This document shows positions 55,451 through 63,347 of a DNA stretch of 64,000 nucleotides, piece by piece; position 1 is the first letter of the stretch; each line of letters starts with the position of its first letter. Location: assembly GCA_018712515.1 (NCBI GenBank), contig DVGW01000020.1, positions 29,011 to 93,010 of the forward strand. The letters are read 5' to 3'. Origin of the DNA: Aphodovivens avicola (GTDB lineage: Bacteria; Actinomycetota; Coriobacteriia; Coriobacteriales; Eggerthellaceae). The notes beneath the pieces are model-generated. The model was given only the letters and a program-made list of their open reading frames with translations. It was not told where the DNA came from and did not search any database. The position numbers were made by a program, and so were the translations under genes.

Positions 55451-57013
55451 ATGGCGAAGTTCATCACTGCCGAGGAGGCGGCAAAGCTCATCCCCGACGG
55501 CGCGACCGTGGGCCTTGCCGGCATGGGGCTTTCCGGCTGGCCCGAGGAGATCTCGATCGCGATCCGCGACAGCTTCGCGGAAACGGGCCATCCGTGCAAC
55601 CTGAACCTCAAGCAGGGCTGCGCGATGGGCGACTGGAAGACGCGCGGCGTCACGCATCTGGGCGAGGCGGGCCCGGGCCTTGTCACGCATTGGTCCGGCG
55701 CGCACATCGGCTCGGCGTTCGCGCTCAACGATCTCGTGCTCCAAAACAAGATCCACTGCCACTGCCTGCCGCAGGGCGTCATCGTCAACCTGTGGCGCGA
55801 GATCGCCGCGGGCCGTCCCGGCCTCATCACCAAGGTGGGCCTGGGCACGTTCATCGACCCGCGCGTCGAAGGCGGCAAGATGAACGAGGTCACCGACGAG
55901 GACCTGGTCGAGCTCATCGAGTTCCAGGGCGAGGAGTACCTGTTCTACAAGAGCTTCCCGCTCGACGTCGCGCTTCTGCGCGGCACCGTCGCCGATGAGA
56001 ACGGCAACATCTCGTTCGCCAACGAAAGCGTCATGAACGAGGGCCTTTCCGTGGCGACCGCCGCCCACAACTCCGGCGGCATCGTCATCGTGCAGGTCGA
56101 GTACCTGGCCAAGAAGGGCACGCTCAACCCCAAGGACGTGCGCATCCCCGGCATCCTCGTCGACTACGTCGTGCAGGCGACGAGCCAGGACGCGTGCTGG
56201 CAGACCGAGGGCGTCTACTACGACCCGTCGTTCTCCGGCCAGATCAAAAAGCCGCTCTCCGAGCTTCCCGTGCTCGATCTCTCGCCGCGCAAGATCATCT
56301 GCCGCCGCGCCGCGATGGAGGTCCGCCGCGGCGCCGTCGGCAACGTGGGCGTGGGCATTCCCGCCGACGTGTCGGCCATCGTGTCGGAGGAGGGCTACAC
56401 CGACGAGATCACGATCGTCGCCGAGGCGGGCGGCGTGGGTGGCGTGCCCGCGGCGCTGCCCAACTTCGGCAGCAACTACAACGCCGAGTGCATCATGGTG
56501 CACAACGACATGTTCGACTTCATCGATGGCGGCGGCGTCGACATCACGTTCCTCGGTCTGGCACAGGCCGACAAGCACGGCAACCTGAACGTCTCGAAGT
56601 TCGGCAAACGCCTCACCGGCCCCGGCGGCTTCATCGATATCACCAACAGCGCCAAGAAGATCGTGTTCGCGGGCACCTTCATGGCCAAGGCCAAGGAGCA
56701 CATCGAGGACGGCAAGCTGGTCATCGACCAGGAGGGGACGGCCGCCAAGTTCGTCGACGAGGTCGAGCAGATCACCTTCGCCGGCCAGTACGCGCGCCCC
56801 GACCAGACGGTCCTCTACGTCACCGAGCGCGCCGTGTTCAAGCTGATCGACGGCAAGGTCACCCTCATCGAGATCGCCCCCGGCATCGACATGGAGCGCG
56901 ACGTTTTGGCGCACATGGGATTCCGTCCCGAGATCTCGCCCGATCTCAAGCCGATGAACCCCGGCATCTTCCAGGAGAAGTGGGGCAAGCTCGGCGACTT
57001 CCTGGACGAGTAG
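55451..57013 (+). CDS. Acyl-CoA:acetate/propionate CoA-transferase (fused alpha-beta, Pct-like)
   Basis: Family I CoA-transferase of 520 residues with both halves in one chain, as in propionate/acetate CoA-transferases. It begins FITAEEAAKLIPDGATVGLAG; the N-half has GLGTFIDPRVEGGKMN near 138; the C-half has AVGNVGVGIPADVSAI, then IVAEAGGVGGVPAALP near 320-335, whose glutamate is the expected catalytic residue, and NFGSNYNAECIM. It exchanges CoA between short-chain acyl groups in anaerobic fermentation. AAGGAGG precedes the ATG. Confidence 0.92.
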   Translation: MAKFITAEEAAKLIPDGATVGLAGMGLSGWPEEISIAIRDSFAETGHPCNLNLKQGCAMGDWKTRGVTHLGEAGPGLVTHWSGAHIGSAFALNDLVLQNKIHCHCLPQGVIVNLWREIAAGRPGLITKVGLGTFIDPRVEGGKMNEVTDEDLVELIEFQGEEYLFYKSFPLDVALLRGTVADENGNISFANESVMNEGLSVATAAHNSGGIVIVQVEYLAKKGTLNPKDVRIPGILVDYVVQATSQDACWQTEGVYYDPSFSGQIKKPLSELPVLDLSPRKIICRRAAMEVRRGAVGNVGVGIPADVSAIVSEEGYTDEITIVAEAGGVGGVPAALPNFGSNYNAECIMVHNDMFDFIDGGGVDITFLGLAQADKHGNLNVSKFGKRLTGPGGFIDITNSAKKIVFAGTFMAKAKEHIEDGKLVIDQEGTAAKFVDEVEQITFAGQYARPDQTVLYVTERAVFKLIDGKVTLIEIAPGIDMERDVLAHMGFRPEISPDLKPMNPGIFQEKWGKLGDFLDE

Positions 57014-57017
57014 GGAG

Positions 57018-57049
57018 GTTCCGCCCGCTCGCCTGACGGCGGGCGGGAC
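57018..57049 (+). terminator. Hairpin terminator after the CoA-transferase
   Basis: Stem GTTCCGCCCGC / GCGGGCGGGAC with one wobble pair, five bases after the stop, followed by GGCAGTTTTGCC. It resembles the GTTCCGCC hairpins after rpoC and hisE. Confidence 0.7.
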
Positions 57050-57142
57050 GGCAGTTTTGCCTACGGGGGAAAGTTTCCGAAAAAATATCCTCCGGGCGGC
57101 GGGAAGTTGTGCTAACATATCCGTCGCTGCTTTTGGCGGCAT

Positions 57143-57219
57143 CGGGATGTGGCTCAGTTTGGTAGAGCGCTGCGTTCGGGACGCAGAGGTCGCTGGTTCA
57201 AATCCAGTCATCCCGACCA
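57143..57219 (+). tRNA. tRNA-Pro (anticodon CGG)
   Basis: Complete cloverleaf of 77 bases including an encoded CCA. Acceptor arm CGGGATG pairs with CATCCCG. The D-loop has GGTAGAGC, the anticodon stem is CTGCG/CGCAG with loop TTCGGGA (anticodon CGG at 57177-57179), and the T-arm has CTGGTTCAAATCCAG. A terminator hairpin follows. Confidence 0.96.
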
Positions 57220-57228
57220 TCTGATTCG

Positions 57229-57256
57229 AAAGCCTCGGTTCGCCGGGGCTTTTTCG
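57229..57256 (+). terminator. Rho-independent terminator of tRNA-Pro
   Basis: Stem AAAGCCTCGG / CCGGGGCTTT with a TTCG tetraloop and one wobble pair, followed by TTCG. Beyond it, to 57434, there are only short GC-rich repeats such as two copies of CCGATACCCGGTCGC. Confidence 0.9.
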
Positions 57257-57434
57257 TTTTCCGCGGCGCTTGCGCGCGATCCCCGCGGGGCGCGCCCCGG
57301 AACGACGCCGGTGCAGGACGGCCGGTCGGCCGCCCTGCCGCCCGATACCCGGTCGCCCTGCAGCCCTGCCGTCCGACCGTCCGTCCGTCCGATACCCGGT
57401 CGCTCCGCAGCTCTGTCGCCCGGCCGCGCCCCTT

Positions 57435-57872
57435 CTATTCGCTCCGTTTCAGCAGCTTGGTGTTCGCCAGGTAGAGTGCGACGAGCAGCACGAGAATGGA
57501 CAGCGAGAAGAGGAGCGTGTGCATCGGGTCGTCGTGGTAGAGGATGATCAGGCGGATGATGGCCGTGACGCCGATGTAGATGAAGTACCGCAGGGGGAAA
57601 TGGAGCCCCGACTGGTAGTACTTCGCGATGAGCGCGAGAAACTCGAAGTAGAGGAACCACGTCACGATCGAGCCGAGGATCTCGTTGCCTCCCATCTGGT
57701 GCTGTTCGAACACCAGCATGATGAGCGACCAGGTGTTCATGAGCAGCAGCACCGACAGGATGCCTCCCAAGACGAAGAGCACTCCCGAGAGGAACCACTG
57801 CATGAAGCGCGAGATCTTGTTGGGATCGAGCAGGCTGCCGAGGCGGGATTTCTCCGGTTTCGTTTCTTCCAT
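57435..57872 (-). CDS. PsiE-like phosphate-starvation-inducible membrane protein
   Basis: Membrane protein of 145 residues with four hydrophobic helices. FLYFEFLALIAKYYQSGLHFP followed by LRYFIYIGVTAIIRLIIL is the PsiE signature. The first is also the region of highest conservation in the family. Its role is unknown even in E. coli, where it responds to phosphate starvation. The start at 57872 has AAAGGA upstream. Polyphosphate genes elsewhere in the window give a loose thematic link only. Confidence 0.8.
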   Translation of the reverse strand: MEETKPEKSRLGSLLDPNKISRFMQWFLSGVLFVLGGILSVLLLMNTWSLIMLVFEQHQMGGNEILGSIVTWFLYFEFLALIAKYYQSGLHFPLRYFIYIGVTAIIRLIILYHDDPMHTLLFSLSILVLLVALYLANTKLLKRSE

Positions 57873-58185
57873 GGGTTCCTTTCTCGGACGCGACGGGCCT
57901 CCGCCGCGCCGGGGGATCGTTTGCTTGTCAGGGGGAGGGGCCCATGGTAGCAAATGCGGAAGGATGCGCTCCTTTAAATGCTACCAACGGACTAACAATA
58001 TAGGGGAGCGGGGCGCCGGCCGTCCGACGGGCGTGCGTGTTCATTTTATACGCGCGGCCATATCCGCTGCGCTTGTGCTATCCTAGCGGGGCTGAAAACC
58101 GCCGCCTGCGACAGGCGGTTATTTGAAGCGAAGGACAGAGGGCGGAGGCAGAGGGCTTCCGTCTTTGCACAGTTGGAGGAACCGT

Positions 58186-58452
58186 ATGAAAATCCTGGGA
58201 ATGGGCGTGCCCGAGCTGCTGATCATCCTGGCAGTCATCCTGCTGATCTTCGGCCCGAAGAACCTTCCGAAGCTCGGCAGCGCGCTGGGCAAGACCGTCA
58301 AGAACCTGCGCGAGGGCATCGGCGGCGACAAGAAGGACGCCGAGGAGACCGTCGAGGAAGAGGTCGTCGAGGAGCTCGTCGAGGACGAGCCGGAGGAGAA
58401 GCCGGCCGCCAAGAAGACCACCCGCAAGGTGGTCACCAAGAAGGCCGAATAG
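58186..58452 (+). CDS. tatA: Sec-independent protein translocase TatA/E
   Basis: Pore-forming subunit of the twin-arginine translocase, 88 residues. One N-terminal membrane helix is followed by the FGPKNLPKLGSALGKTVKNL hinge and amphipathic helix (about 22-42), the TatA/E signature. The tail is acidic and then Lys-rich. The ATG at 58186 follows GGAGG by 5 bases. tatB and tatC are not adjacent. It is needed for export of the Tat-tagged oxidoreductase encoded at 5739-8156. Confidence 0.93.
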   Translation: MKILGMGVPELLIILAVILLIFGPKNLPKLGSALGKTVKNLREGIGGDKKDAEETVEEEVVEELVEDEPEEKPAAKKTTRKVVTKKAE

Positions 58453-58633
58453 CCCCAGGGCATCTCGCGGCGCGTGCATGAGCGCGCGCCGCGTTCTCGT
58501 TTCGACCGCGGCCCGATGCGGCGGCGTACGAGTGGGGGAGGGCGGCGCCAGGCCGCCGCTCCGGGAAATATCAGGTAAGAGACGGCGCGCCCGCGGGGCG
58601 CGTTCGTTGCGTTTAAACGAACAGGTGAGGAAC

Positions 58634-59104
58634 ATGGCCAACGACAATTTCATCCTGACCCAGGAAGGCAAGGAGAAGCTCGAGCAGGAGCTGCACTACC
58701 TCGAGACCGAGAAGCGCGCCGAGATCGGCGAGCGCATCAAGGTCGCCCGCGAGTTCGGCGACATCTCCGAGAACTCCGAGTATGACGACGCCAAGAACGA
58801 GCAGGGCATGATGGAGGCGCGCATCGCCGAGATCTCCCGCATCCTGTCCGAGGCGACCGTCGTCAACGCGCCCAAGCGCTCCAGCAAGATCAACATCGGC
58901 TCCACGGTGACCGTCGACATGGGCGGCCGCGAGCGCGTGTTCACCATCGTGGGCGGCGCCGAGGCCAACACCGCCGAGGGCAAGATCTCCAACGAGTCCC
59001 CGGTCGGCGCGGCGCTTCTGGGCCACAAGAAGGGCGACGACATCGAGACCACCGGCCCCACCGGCCGCGTCATCAAGATGTCCATCCTCAAGATCGAGCA
59101 CTAA
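58634..59104 (+). CDS. greA: Transcription elongation factor GreA
   Basis: Rescues backtracked RNA polymerase by stimulating transcript cleavage; 156 residues. The N-terminal coiled coil includes LTQEGKEKLEQELHYLE and the tip EFGDISENSEYDDAKNEQ (about 40-57), whose acidic residues coordinate the catalytic magnesium. The C-terminal FKBP-like domain has ISNESPVGAALLGHKKGDDI. GAGG precedes the ATG at 58634. It lies 35 bases ahead of lysS, the common greA-lysS pair of Gram-positive bacteria. Confidence 0.97.
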   Translation: MANDNFILTQEGKEKLEQELHYLETEKRAEIGERIKVAREFGDISENSEYDDAKNEQGMMEARIAEISRILSEATVVNAPKRSSKINIGSTVTVDMGGRERVFTIVGGAEANTAEGKISNESPVGAALLGHKKGDDIETTGPTGRVIKMSILKIEH

Positions 59105-59139
59105 AAGTTGCGACGGGGCGTGACAGGGGAGTCCATCCA

Positions 59140-61095
59140 ATGACCGAGAACATCAACGATACCGCCCCCGACGCCACGCTCAACGACGAGCGCGCCCGTC
59201 GCCTTGCGACGCGCGAGGAGCACCTGGCGGCGGGGACCAACCCGTATCCGGAGCACTCCGAGGTCGTCGACTACGCGGCCGACATCGAGGCGAAGTACGC
59301 CGACCTCCCCAACGAGGGCCAGACCGACGACATCGTGAAGATCGGCGGCCGCATCGTCGCCAAGCGCGGCCAGGGCAAGATCTCGTTCGTGGTGCTGCGC
59401 GACGCGACGGCCGACATCCAGCTGTTCTGCCGCATCAACGACATGAACGAGGCCGACTGGGAGCTGCTCAAGAAGCTCGATGTGGGCGACATCGTCAACG
59501 TCGAGGGCAACGTCGTGCGCACCAAGCGCGGCCAGCTCTCCGTCGCCCCCAAGGCGCTCAAGCTGCTGTCCAAGAGCGTGCGCCCGCTGCCCGAGAAGTT
59601 CCACGGCCTGTCCGACAAGGAGACGCGCTACCGCCAGCGCTACGTCGACCTCATCGTCAACGAGGACGTGCGCGAGACGTTCCGCAAGCGCTCGGCCATC
59701 CTGTCGGCGTTCCGCCGCTACATGGAAGGCGACGGCTACATGGAGGTCGAGACGCCCATCCTGCAGACCATCCAGGGCGGCGCCACGGCCAAGCCGTTCA
59801 TCACGCACTTCAACGCGCTCAACCAGGAGTGCTACCTGCGCATCGCCACCGAGCTGCACCTCAAGCGCCTGCTGGTGGGCGGGTTCGAGCGCGTGTTCGA
59901 GATCGGCCGCATCTTCCGCAACGAGGGCATGGACCTTACGCATAACCCCGAGTTCACCACGATGGAGGCCTACCGCGCCTACTCTGACCTCGAGGGCATG
60001 AAGGCGCTCGCCGAAGGCGTCATCAAGGCCGCCAACGCCGCGGTCAACGACTCCGAGCAGATCGAGTACCAGGGCATGACGATCGACCTGTCCGGCACGT
60101 GGCCGTCCCGCCCCATGACCGAGATCGTCTCCGAGGTCCTCGGCCGCGAGGTGACGATCGACACGCCCGCCGAGGAGCTGGCCGCCGAGTGCAAGGCGCG
60201 CGGCATCGAGGTCAAGCCCGAGTGGACGACCGGCAAGCTCATCGCCGAGATCTACGACGAGCTGGGCGAGGACACCATCGTCAACCCGACGTTCGTCGTG
60301 GACTACCCGATCGAGGTGAGCCCGCTGGCCAAGCGCTACGACGACGAGCCGCGCCTCACGCACCGCTTCGAGCTGGTCATCGCCGGCCACGAGTACGCCA
60401 ACGCGTTCAGCGAGCTCAACGACCCGGTCGACCAGGCCGAGCGCTTTGCCCGCCAGATGGAGGAGAAGGCCGGCGGCGACGAGGAGGCCATGGAGTACGA
60501 CGAGGACTACGTGCGCGCGCTGGAGTACGGCATGCCGCCCGCCGGCGGCATCGGCATCGGCATCGATCGCGTCGTCATGCTGCTGACCAACCAGGCGTCC
60601 ATCCGCGACGTGCTGCTGTTCCCGCACATGAAGCCCGAGAAGGGCTCGCGCTCCAAGCTCGGCTCCTCCGACGCCGCGGCGGCGGAGGACGCCTATGCGC
60701 CGAACAAGGTCCCCACGGTCGATCGCTCCAAGATCGTCGTCGAGCCGCTGTTCGAGGACCAGGTCGACTTCGAGACGTTCAGCAAATCGGACTTCCGCGC
60801 CGTCAAGGTGAAGGAGTGCGTCGCCGTCCCCAAGAGCAAGAAGCTGCTGCAGTTCACGCTCGACGACGGAACGGGAACCGATCGCACCATCCTGTCGGGC
60901 ATCCACGCCTACTACGAGCCTGAGGACATGGTGGGCCGCACGCTGGTCGCCATCACCAACCTGCCCCCGCGCAAGATGATGGGCATCGACTCCTGCGGCA
61001 TGCTGCTGTCCGCCATCCACAAGGAAGGCGACGAGGAGCGCCTCAACCTCCTCCAGATCGACGACCGCATCCCCGCCGGCGCCAAGCTTTACTAA
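59140..61095 (+). CDS. lysS: Lysyl-tRNA synthetase, class II, with C-terminal Trbp111/EMAPII-like tRNA-binding domain
   Basis: Charges tRNA-Lys; 651 residues rather than the usual 490-510. The N-terminal OB-fold anticodon domain is about 60-150, followed by the class II core with motif 1 (FRRYMEGDGYMEVETPIL), motif 2 (FEIGRIFRNEGMDLTHNPEF) and motif 3 (GGIGIGIDRVVMLLTN). After about residue 500 a linker leads to an added domain (about 540-651: DFRAVKVKECVAVPKSKKLL, then LVAITNLPPRKMMGIDSCGM), which is the tRNA-binding OB-fold of MetRS C-termini, Trbp111 and EMAPII. The stop overlaps a REP palindrome. Confidence 0.95.
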   Translation: MTENINDTAPDATLNDERARRLATREEHLAAGTNPYPEHSEVVDYAADIEAKYADLPNEGQTDDIVKIGGRIVAKRGQGKISFVVLRDATADIQLFCRINDMNEADWELLKKLDVGDIVNVEGNVVRTKRGQLSVAPKALKLLSKSVRPLPEKFHGLSDKETRYRQRYVDLIVNEDVRETFRKRSAILSAFRRYMEGDGYMEVETPILQTIQGGATAKPFITHFNALNQECYLRIATELHLKRLLVGGFERVFEIGRIFRNEGMDLTHNPEFTTMEAYRAYSDLEGMKALAEGVIKAANAAVNDSEQIEYQGMTIDLSGTWPSRPMTEIVSEVLGREVTIDTPAEELAAECKARGIEVKPEWTTGKLIAEIYDELGEDTIVNPTFVVDYPIEVSPLAKRYDDEPRLTHRFELVIAGHEYANAFSELNDPVDQAERFARQMEEKAGGDEEAMEYDEDYVRALEYGMPPAGGIGIGIDRVVMLLTNQASIRDVLLFPHMKPEKGSRSKLGSSDAAAAEDAYAPNKVPTVDRSKIVVEPLFEDQVDFETFSKSDFRAVKVKECVAVPKSKKLLQFTLDDGTGTDRTILSGIHAYYEPEDMVGRTLVAITNLPPRKMMGIDSCGMLLSAIHKEGDEERLNLLQIDDRIPAGAKLY

Positions 61096-61127
61096 TGAGA
61101 AAAAGGGACAGTCACTTTTTCTCATTT
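61094..61127. repeat. REP-like palindrome, family A (left flank of RAYT)
   Basis: AATGAGAAAAAGGGACAG followed by TCACTTTTTCTCATT, overlapping the last bases of the lysS stop codon. A second copy overlaps the end of the RAYT frame at 62061-62093. Confidence 0.85.
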
Positions 61128-61133
61128 TGCTAG

Positions 61134-61161
61134 GGAGGGAGCATATCGCTCCCTCCTTTTT
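61134..61161 (+). terminator. Rho-independent terminator of lysS
   Basis: Perfect 9-base stem GGAGGGAGC/GCTCCCTCC with loop ATATC, followed by TTTTT. Confidence 0.93.
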
Positions 61162-61318
61162 GTTGGAATCGCATTGGAAACACTTGATGAGCGCGTGGAA
61201 GGCGGAGGGGTTCGAGGTTGCGGCTTTGCGTCTTTGCTATTAGATGATGCGGCTACCTTGGTCGGATTCGGGATCGCGAGCGAGAGACCGATCCATTCCG
61301 ATTTGAAAGGACGCCATC

Positions 61319-62065
61319 ATGCCTCGTACCGCCCGCAAGGGAAGTCCCTCAAATTTGTATCATGTGACGATGCGGGGCGTTGGCAGGCAGCTGATTTTCG
61401 AAGACGATGCCGACAGGCGGGCGTTTCTTCGCAAGTTGGGCAATGTCTTGGAAGACGAGACGATGGACTGCCTCTCATGGTGTCTCATGGATAACCATGT
61501 TCACTTGCTTCTTGAGAGCGAGCTGCCTGCTCTTTCCTCGGCAATGCAAAAGCTCGAAACAAGGTATGCCTCTCGTTTCAATGCTCGCCACGACAGGGTC
61601 GGGCATCTTTTCCAAGGGCGATTCGGCAGTGAGCCCGTGCTGGATGAGAGACAGCTGCTCGTGACTATCCGATATATCCACTTTAATCCTACGAAAGCGT
61701 ACGGCATTCCAGTGGGAGAGTATCGGTGGAGCAGCTATTCGGAGTTCATGTGATCTTCCGCCTCGATTGTGAATCGCGATAGGGTTCTGTCGCTGTTTGG
61801 AGATGCCGGACGTTTTGCGGCATTCCATGAACAAGGCGATGCGGACGGGAAGGTTTCCTCGCCGCCGATGGGGAGGATCAGCAATGCGGAGGCCGCCTGC
61901 AAAGCGGCTATCGTTCTCGGTGAACGTCCAGCGAGCACGGTGAAATCCCTGCCGAAATCCGAGCGAAACGAGATCTTGCGCCGCCTTCGCTCAGAAGGTC
62001 TTTCCATCAAACAAATCGAACGCTTAACTTCAATAGGCAGAAACATCATCGCCCGAGCAAAATGA
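61319..62065 (+). pseudogene. REP-associated tyrosine transposase (RAYT, Y1_Tnp), split by one in-frame TGA
   Basis: HUH-family single-strand transposase related to IS200/IS605 TnpA. Residues 1-144 carry the RAYT features: an N-terminal YHVTMRGVGRQLIFEDD, the metal-binding HVH in SWCLMDNHVHLLLES, and the catalytic tyrosine in TIRYIHFNPTKAYG, ending YRWSSYSEFM. A TGA at 61751-61753 then interrupts. The same frame continues to 62065 (from GTG 61769: NRDRVLSLFGDAG ... SIKQIERLTSIGRNIIARA), which is the helix-turn-helix tail expected in longer RAYTs. AAAGGA precedes the ATG. Family A palindromes flank it on both sides. It could be a dead copy, two peptides, or a readthrough product. Confidence 0.85.
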
Positions 62066-62093
62066 GAAAAAGGGACAGTCACTTCTTCTCATT
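62061..62093. repeat. REP-like palindrome, family A (right flank of RAYT)
   Basis: AATGAGAAAAAGGGACAG followed by TCACTTCTTCTCATT, one base different in the right arm from the lysS copy. It overlaps the stop codon (TGA 62063-62065) of the RAYT tail and abuts a truncated phage frame on the minus strand. Confidence 0.85.
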
Positions 62094-62158
62094 TCTCTGT
62101 GGACGATCGTGCGCGCGAGGCGCCACCCCCATGTGTTGCTCGTCAAGAATTCGGCCAT
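62094..62158 (-). pseudogene. Truncated phage-like gene fragment (possible holin)
   Basis: The frame beginning MAEFLTSNTWGWRLARTI starts at 62158, sharing one base with the stop of the upstream small phage-like gene (TGATG). It has about 21 plausible residues before running into the REP palindrome. The overlap and position after a coiled-coil protein are typical of phage holin pairs, but the fragment is too short to be certain. Confidence 0.35.
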
Positions 62159-62382
62159 CACTTCTCCTCCGTCCGCTTGTAAAGAGTCTCGATGTCGTTC
62201 TGCACGACCGCCATGTCCCGCTCCAGCGCGAAGGTGCGCTCGAGGACGCGGTTGTGCTTCTCGACCTGCCGGGTCAAAGCCTCGATCTTCTCGTGCATGA
62301 CGGCGCGGCTCCTGGAGTTGGCCACGATCACCCCCACGAGCGTGAAAGCGCCCGTGATGAAAGCGACGACGACCGACTCCAT
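62158..62382 (-). CDS. Small phage-type membrane/coiled-coil protein
   Basis: Protein of 74 residues with one N-terminal membrane helix (VVAFITGAFTLVGVIVANS, about 4-22) and a charged coiled coil (ALTRQVEKHNRVLERTFALE). This matches in style the small proteins encoded next to holins in phage lysis cassettes (XhlA-like). GGGGG lies 11 bases before the ATG. It is part of a phage relic between two REP palindromes. Confidence 0.5.
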   Translation of the reverse strand: MESVVVAFITGAFTLVGVIVANSRSRAVMHEKIEALTRQVEKHNRVLERTFALERDMAVVQNDIETLYKRTEEK

Positions 62383-62557
62383 GAAGCAGCACCCCCAAGG
62401 GAAAAGAAGGAAGGAAAACCCTGGCGAGACCAGTGTCGGCGCACGTCACAAAGTCGCTTGAAAGGGGGATCCGCAAATGTTGCGCAACGTTTTTCGAGAA
62501 ACCTGCCGACCGGCTACAGCGTGTCTGAGTAGTTCTTGGGGGGAAGCAACCTAGCCC

Positions 62558-63164
62558 TCACCCCGCCGTCAGATACCCCGGCGACGCCGCACCCCCGTCG
62601 ATCCGCATGTACGTCGCCGAGATCCGCTTCCCATCGTAGGCGGTCCCCGCGCCGCCTATGAGCGAGGCGCACTCGTAGAACGCGGCCATACCCGTGCAGC
62701 CCTCGGGCAACGCCCAGTCCGCATCCGCGTAGATCGTCGTGAGCGATCCGCAGCCCGCGAAGCAGTAGAACAGATCCTCCAGCTCCGCCGTCGGAAACCC
62801 CGACAAATCGAGCGTGACCAGCCCCTCGCAGTTCGCGAACGCGTAGCGCATCTCCCGCACCGCGGGAAGGTTCGAAAGCCCCGCCACCTCGGCGAGCGTG
62901 TCGTCGCCGTAGAACCAATAGCTCAGGTTCACGAGATCCAGCGACGCCAGATCCGCCGCGAACGTCGCCTTGAGCACGGCAACCTCCGCATCGTCCCAGA
63001 CGCGCGCCGCGATCGCGCGGTAGCGCGCCGTGGCGCACATCCGCCCGCTCATGCAAAGCGCCCTCCCCGCCGCGGGCTCGTCGTCCAGCGTGAACACGAT
63101 CTCGCCGTCCGCGTACAGGTGGCAGGACACCCACTCGCGCGCATCGGCCGCAGGATCGGTCAGA
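62558..63164 (-). pseudogene. 5'-truncated phage structural protein with BspA-like repeats
   Basis: The frame ends with repeats of the bacterial DUF285/BspA-like type (LSYWFYGDDTLAEVAGL, LEDLFYCFAGCGSLTTIYA, MAAFYECASLIGGAGTAYDG) and YMRIDGGAASPGYLTAG, a C-terminus often seen in phage tail or minor structural proteins of this bacterial group. The frame stays open to 63382 only because it reads through the REP palindrome and the clpC promoter. The phage-like sequence stops at the palindrome, so the gene has lost its 5' part. Confidence 0.6.
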
Positions 63165-63197
63165 AATGAGAAAAAGTGACTGTCCCTTTTTCTCATT
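63165..63197. repeat. REP-like palindrome, family A, inverted orientation
   Basis: AATGAGAAAAAGTGACTG followed by TCCCTTTTTCTCATT, the reverse complement of the lysS copy's core. It marks the boundary between the phage relic and the clpC promoter. Confidence 0.85.
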
Positions 63198-63208
63198 TTC
63201 GTGACGGT

Positions 63209-63238
63209 TTGGCACTCGGTTGACAGGAGTGCTAGAGT
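63209..63238 (+). promoter_or_regulatory. CIRCE (HrcA) operator and promoter for clpC
   Basis: TTGGCACTC, nine bases, GAGTGCTAG (63209-63235) matches the CIRCE consensus TTAGCACTC-N9-GAGTGCTAA at 16 of 18 positions. It overlaps a promoter with -35 TTGGCA (63209-63214), an 18-base spacer and -10 TAGAGT (63233-63238), so HrcA would repress clpC until heat shock. Confidence 0.88.
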
Positions 63239-63347
63239 GTTTCGTGGTAAAGACGCGGTGTCACTTATCCGCAACGGCGGGGCGCTTTCGGGCGATCCTT
63301 CGGCGACGCGGATCCGCACGACAACCTCCGACGAAACGAGGTCATGC

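Noticed and set aside
61174..61494. A 106-codon frame overlapping the start of the RAYT gene
   Set aside because: Different frame from the clear RAYT gene, no ribosome-binding site, and no similarity recognised.
61751..61753. TGA as a selenocysteine codon in the RAYT
   Set aside because: RAYTs are not selenoproteins, the position is a linker after the catalytic tyrosine, and I saw no convincing hairpin of the bacterial SECIS type right after it.
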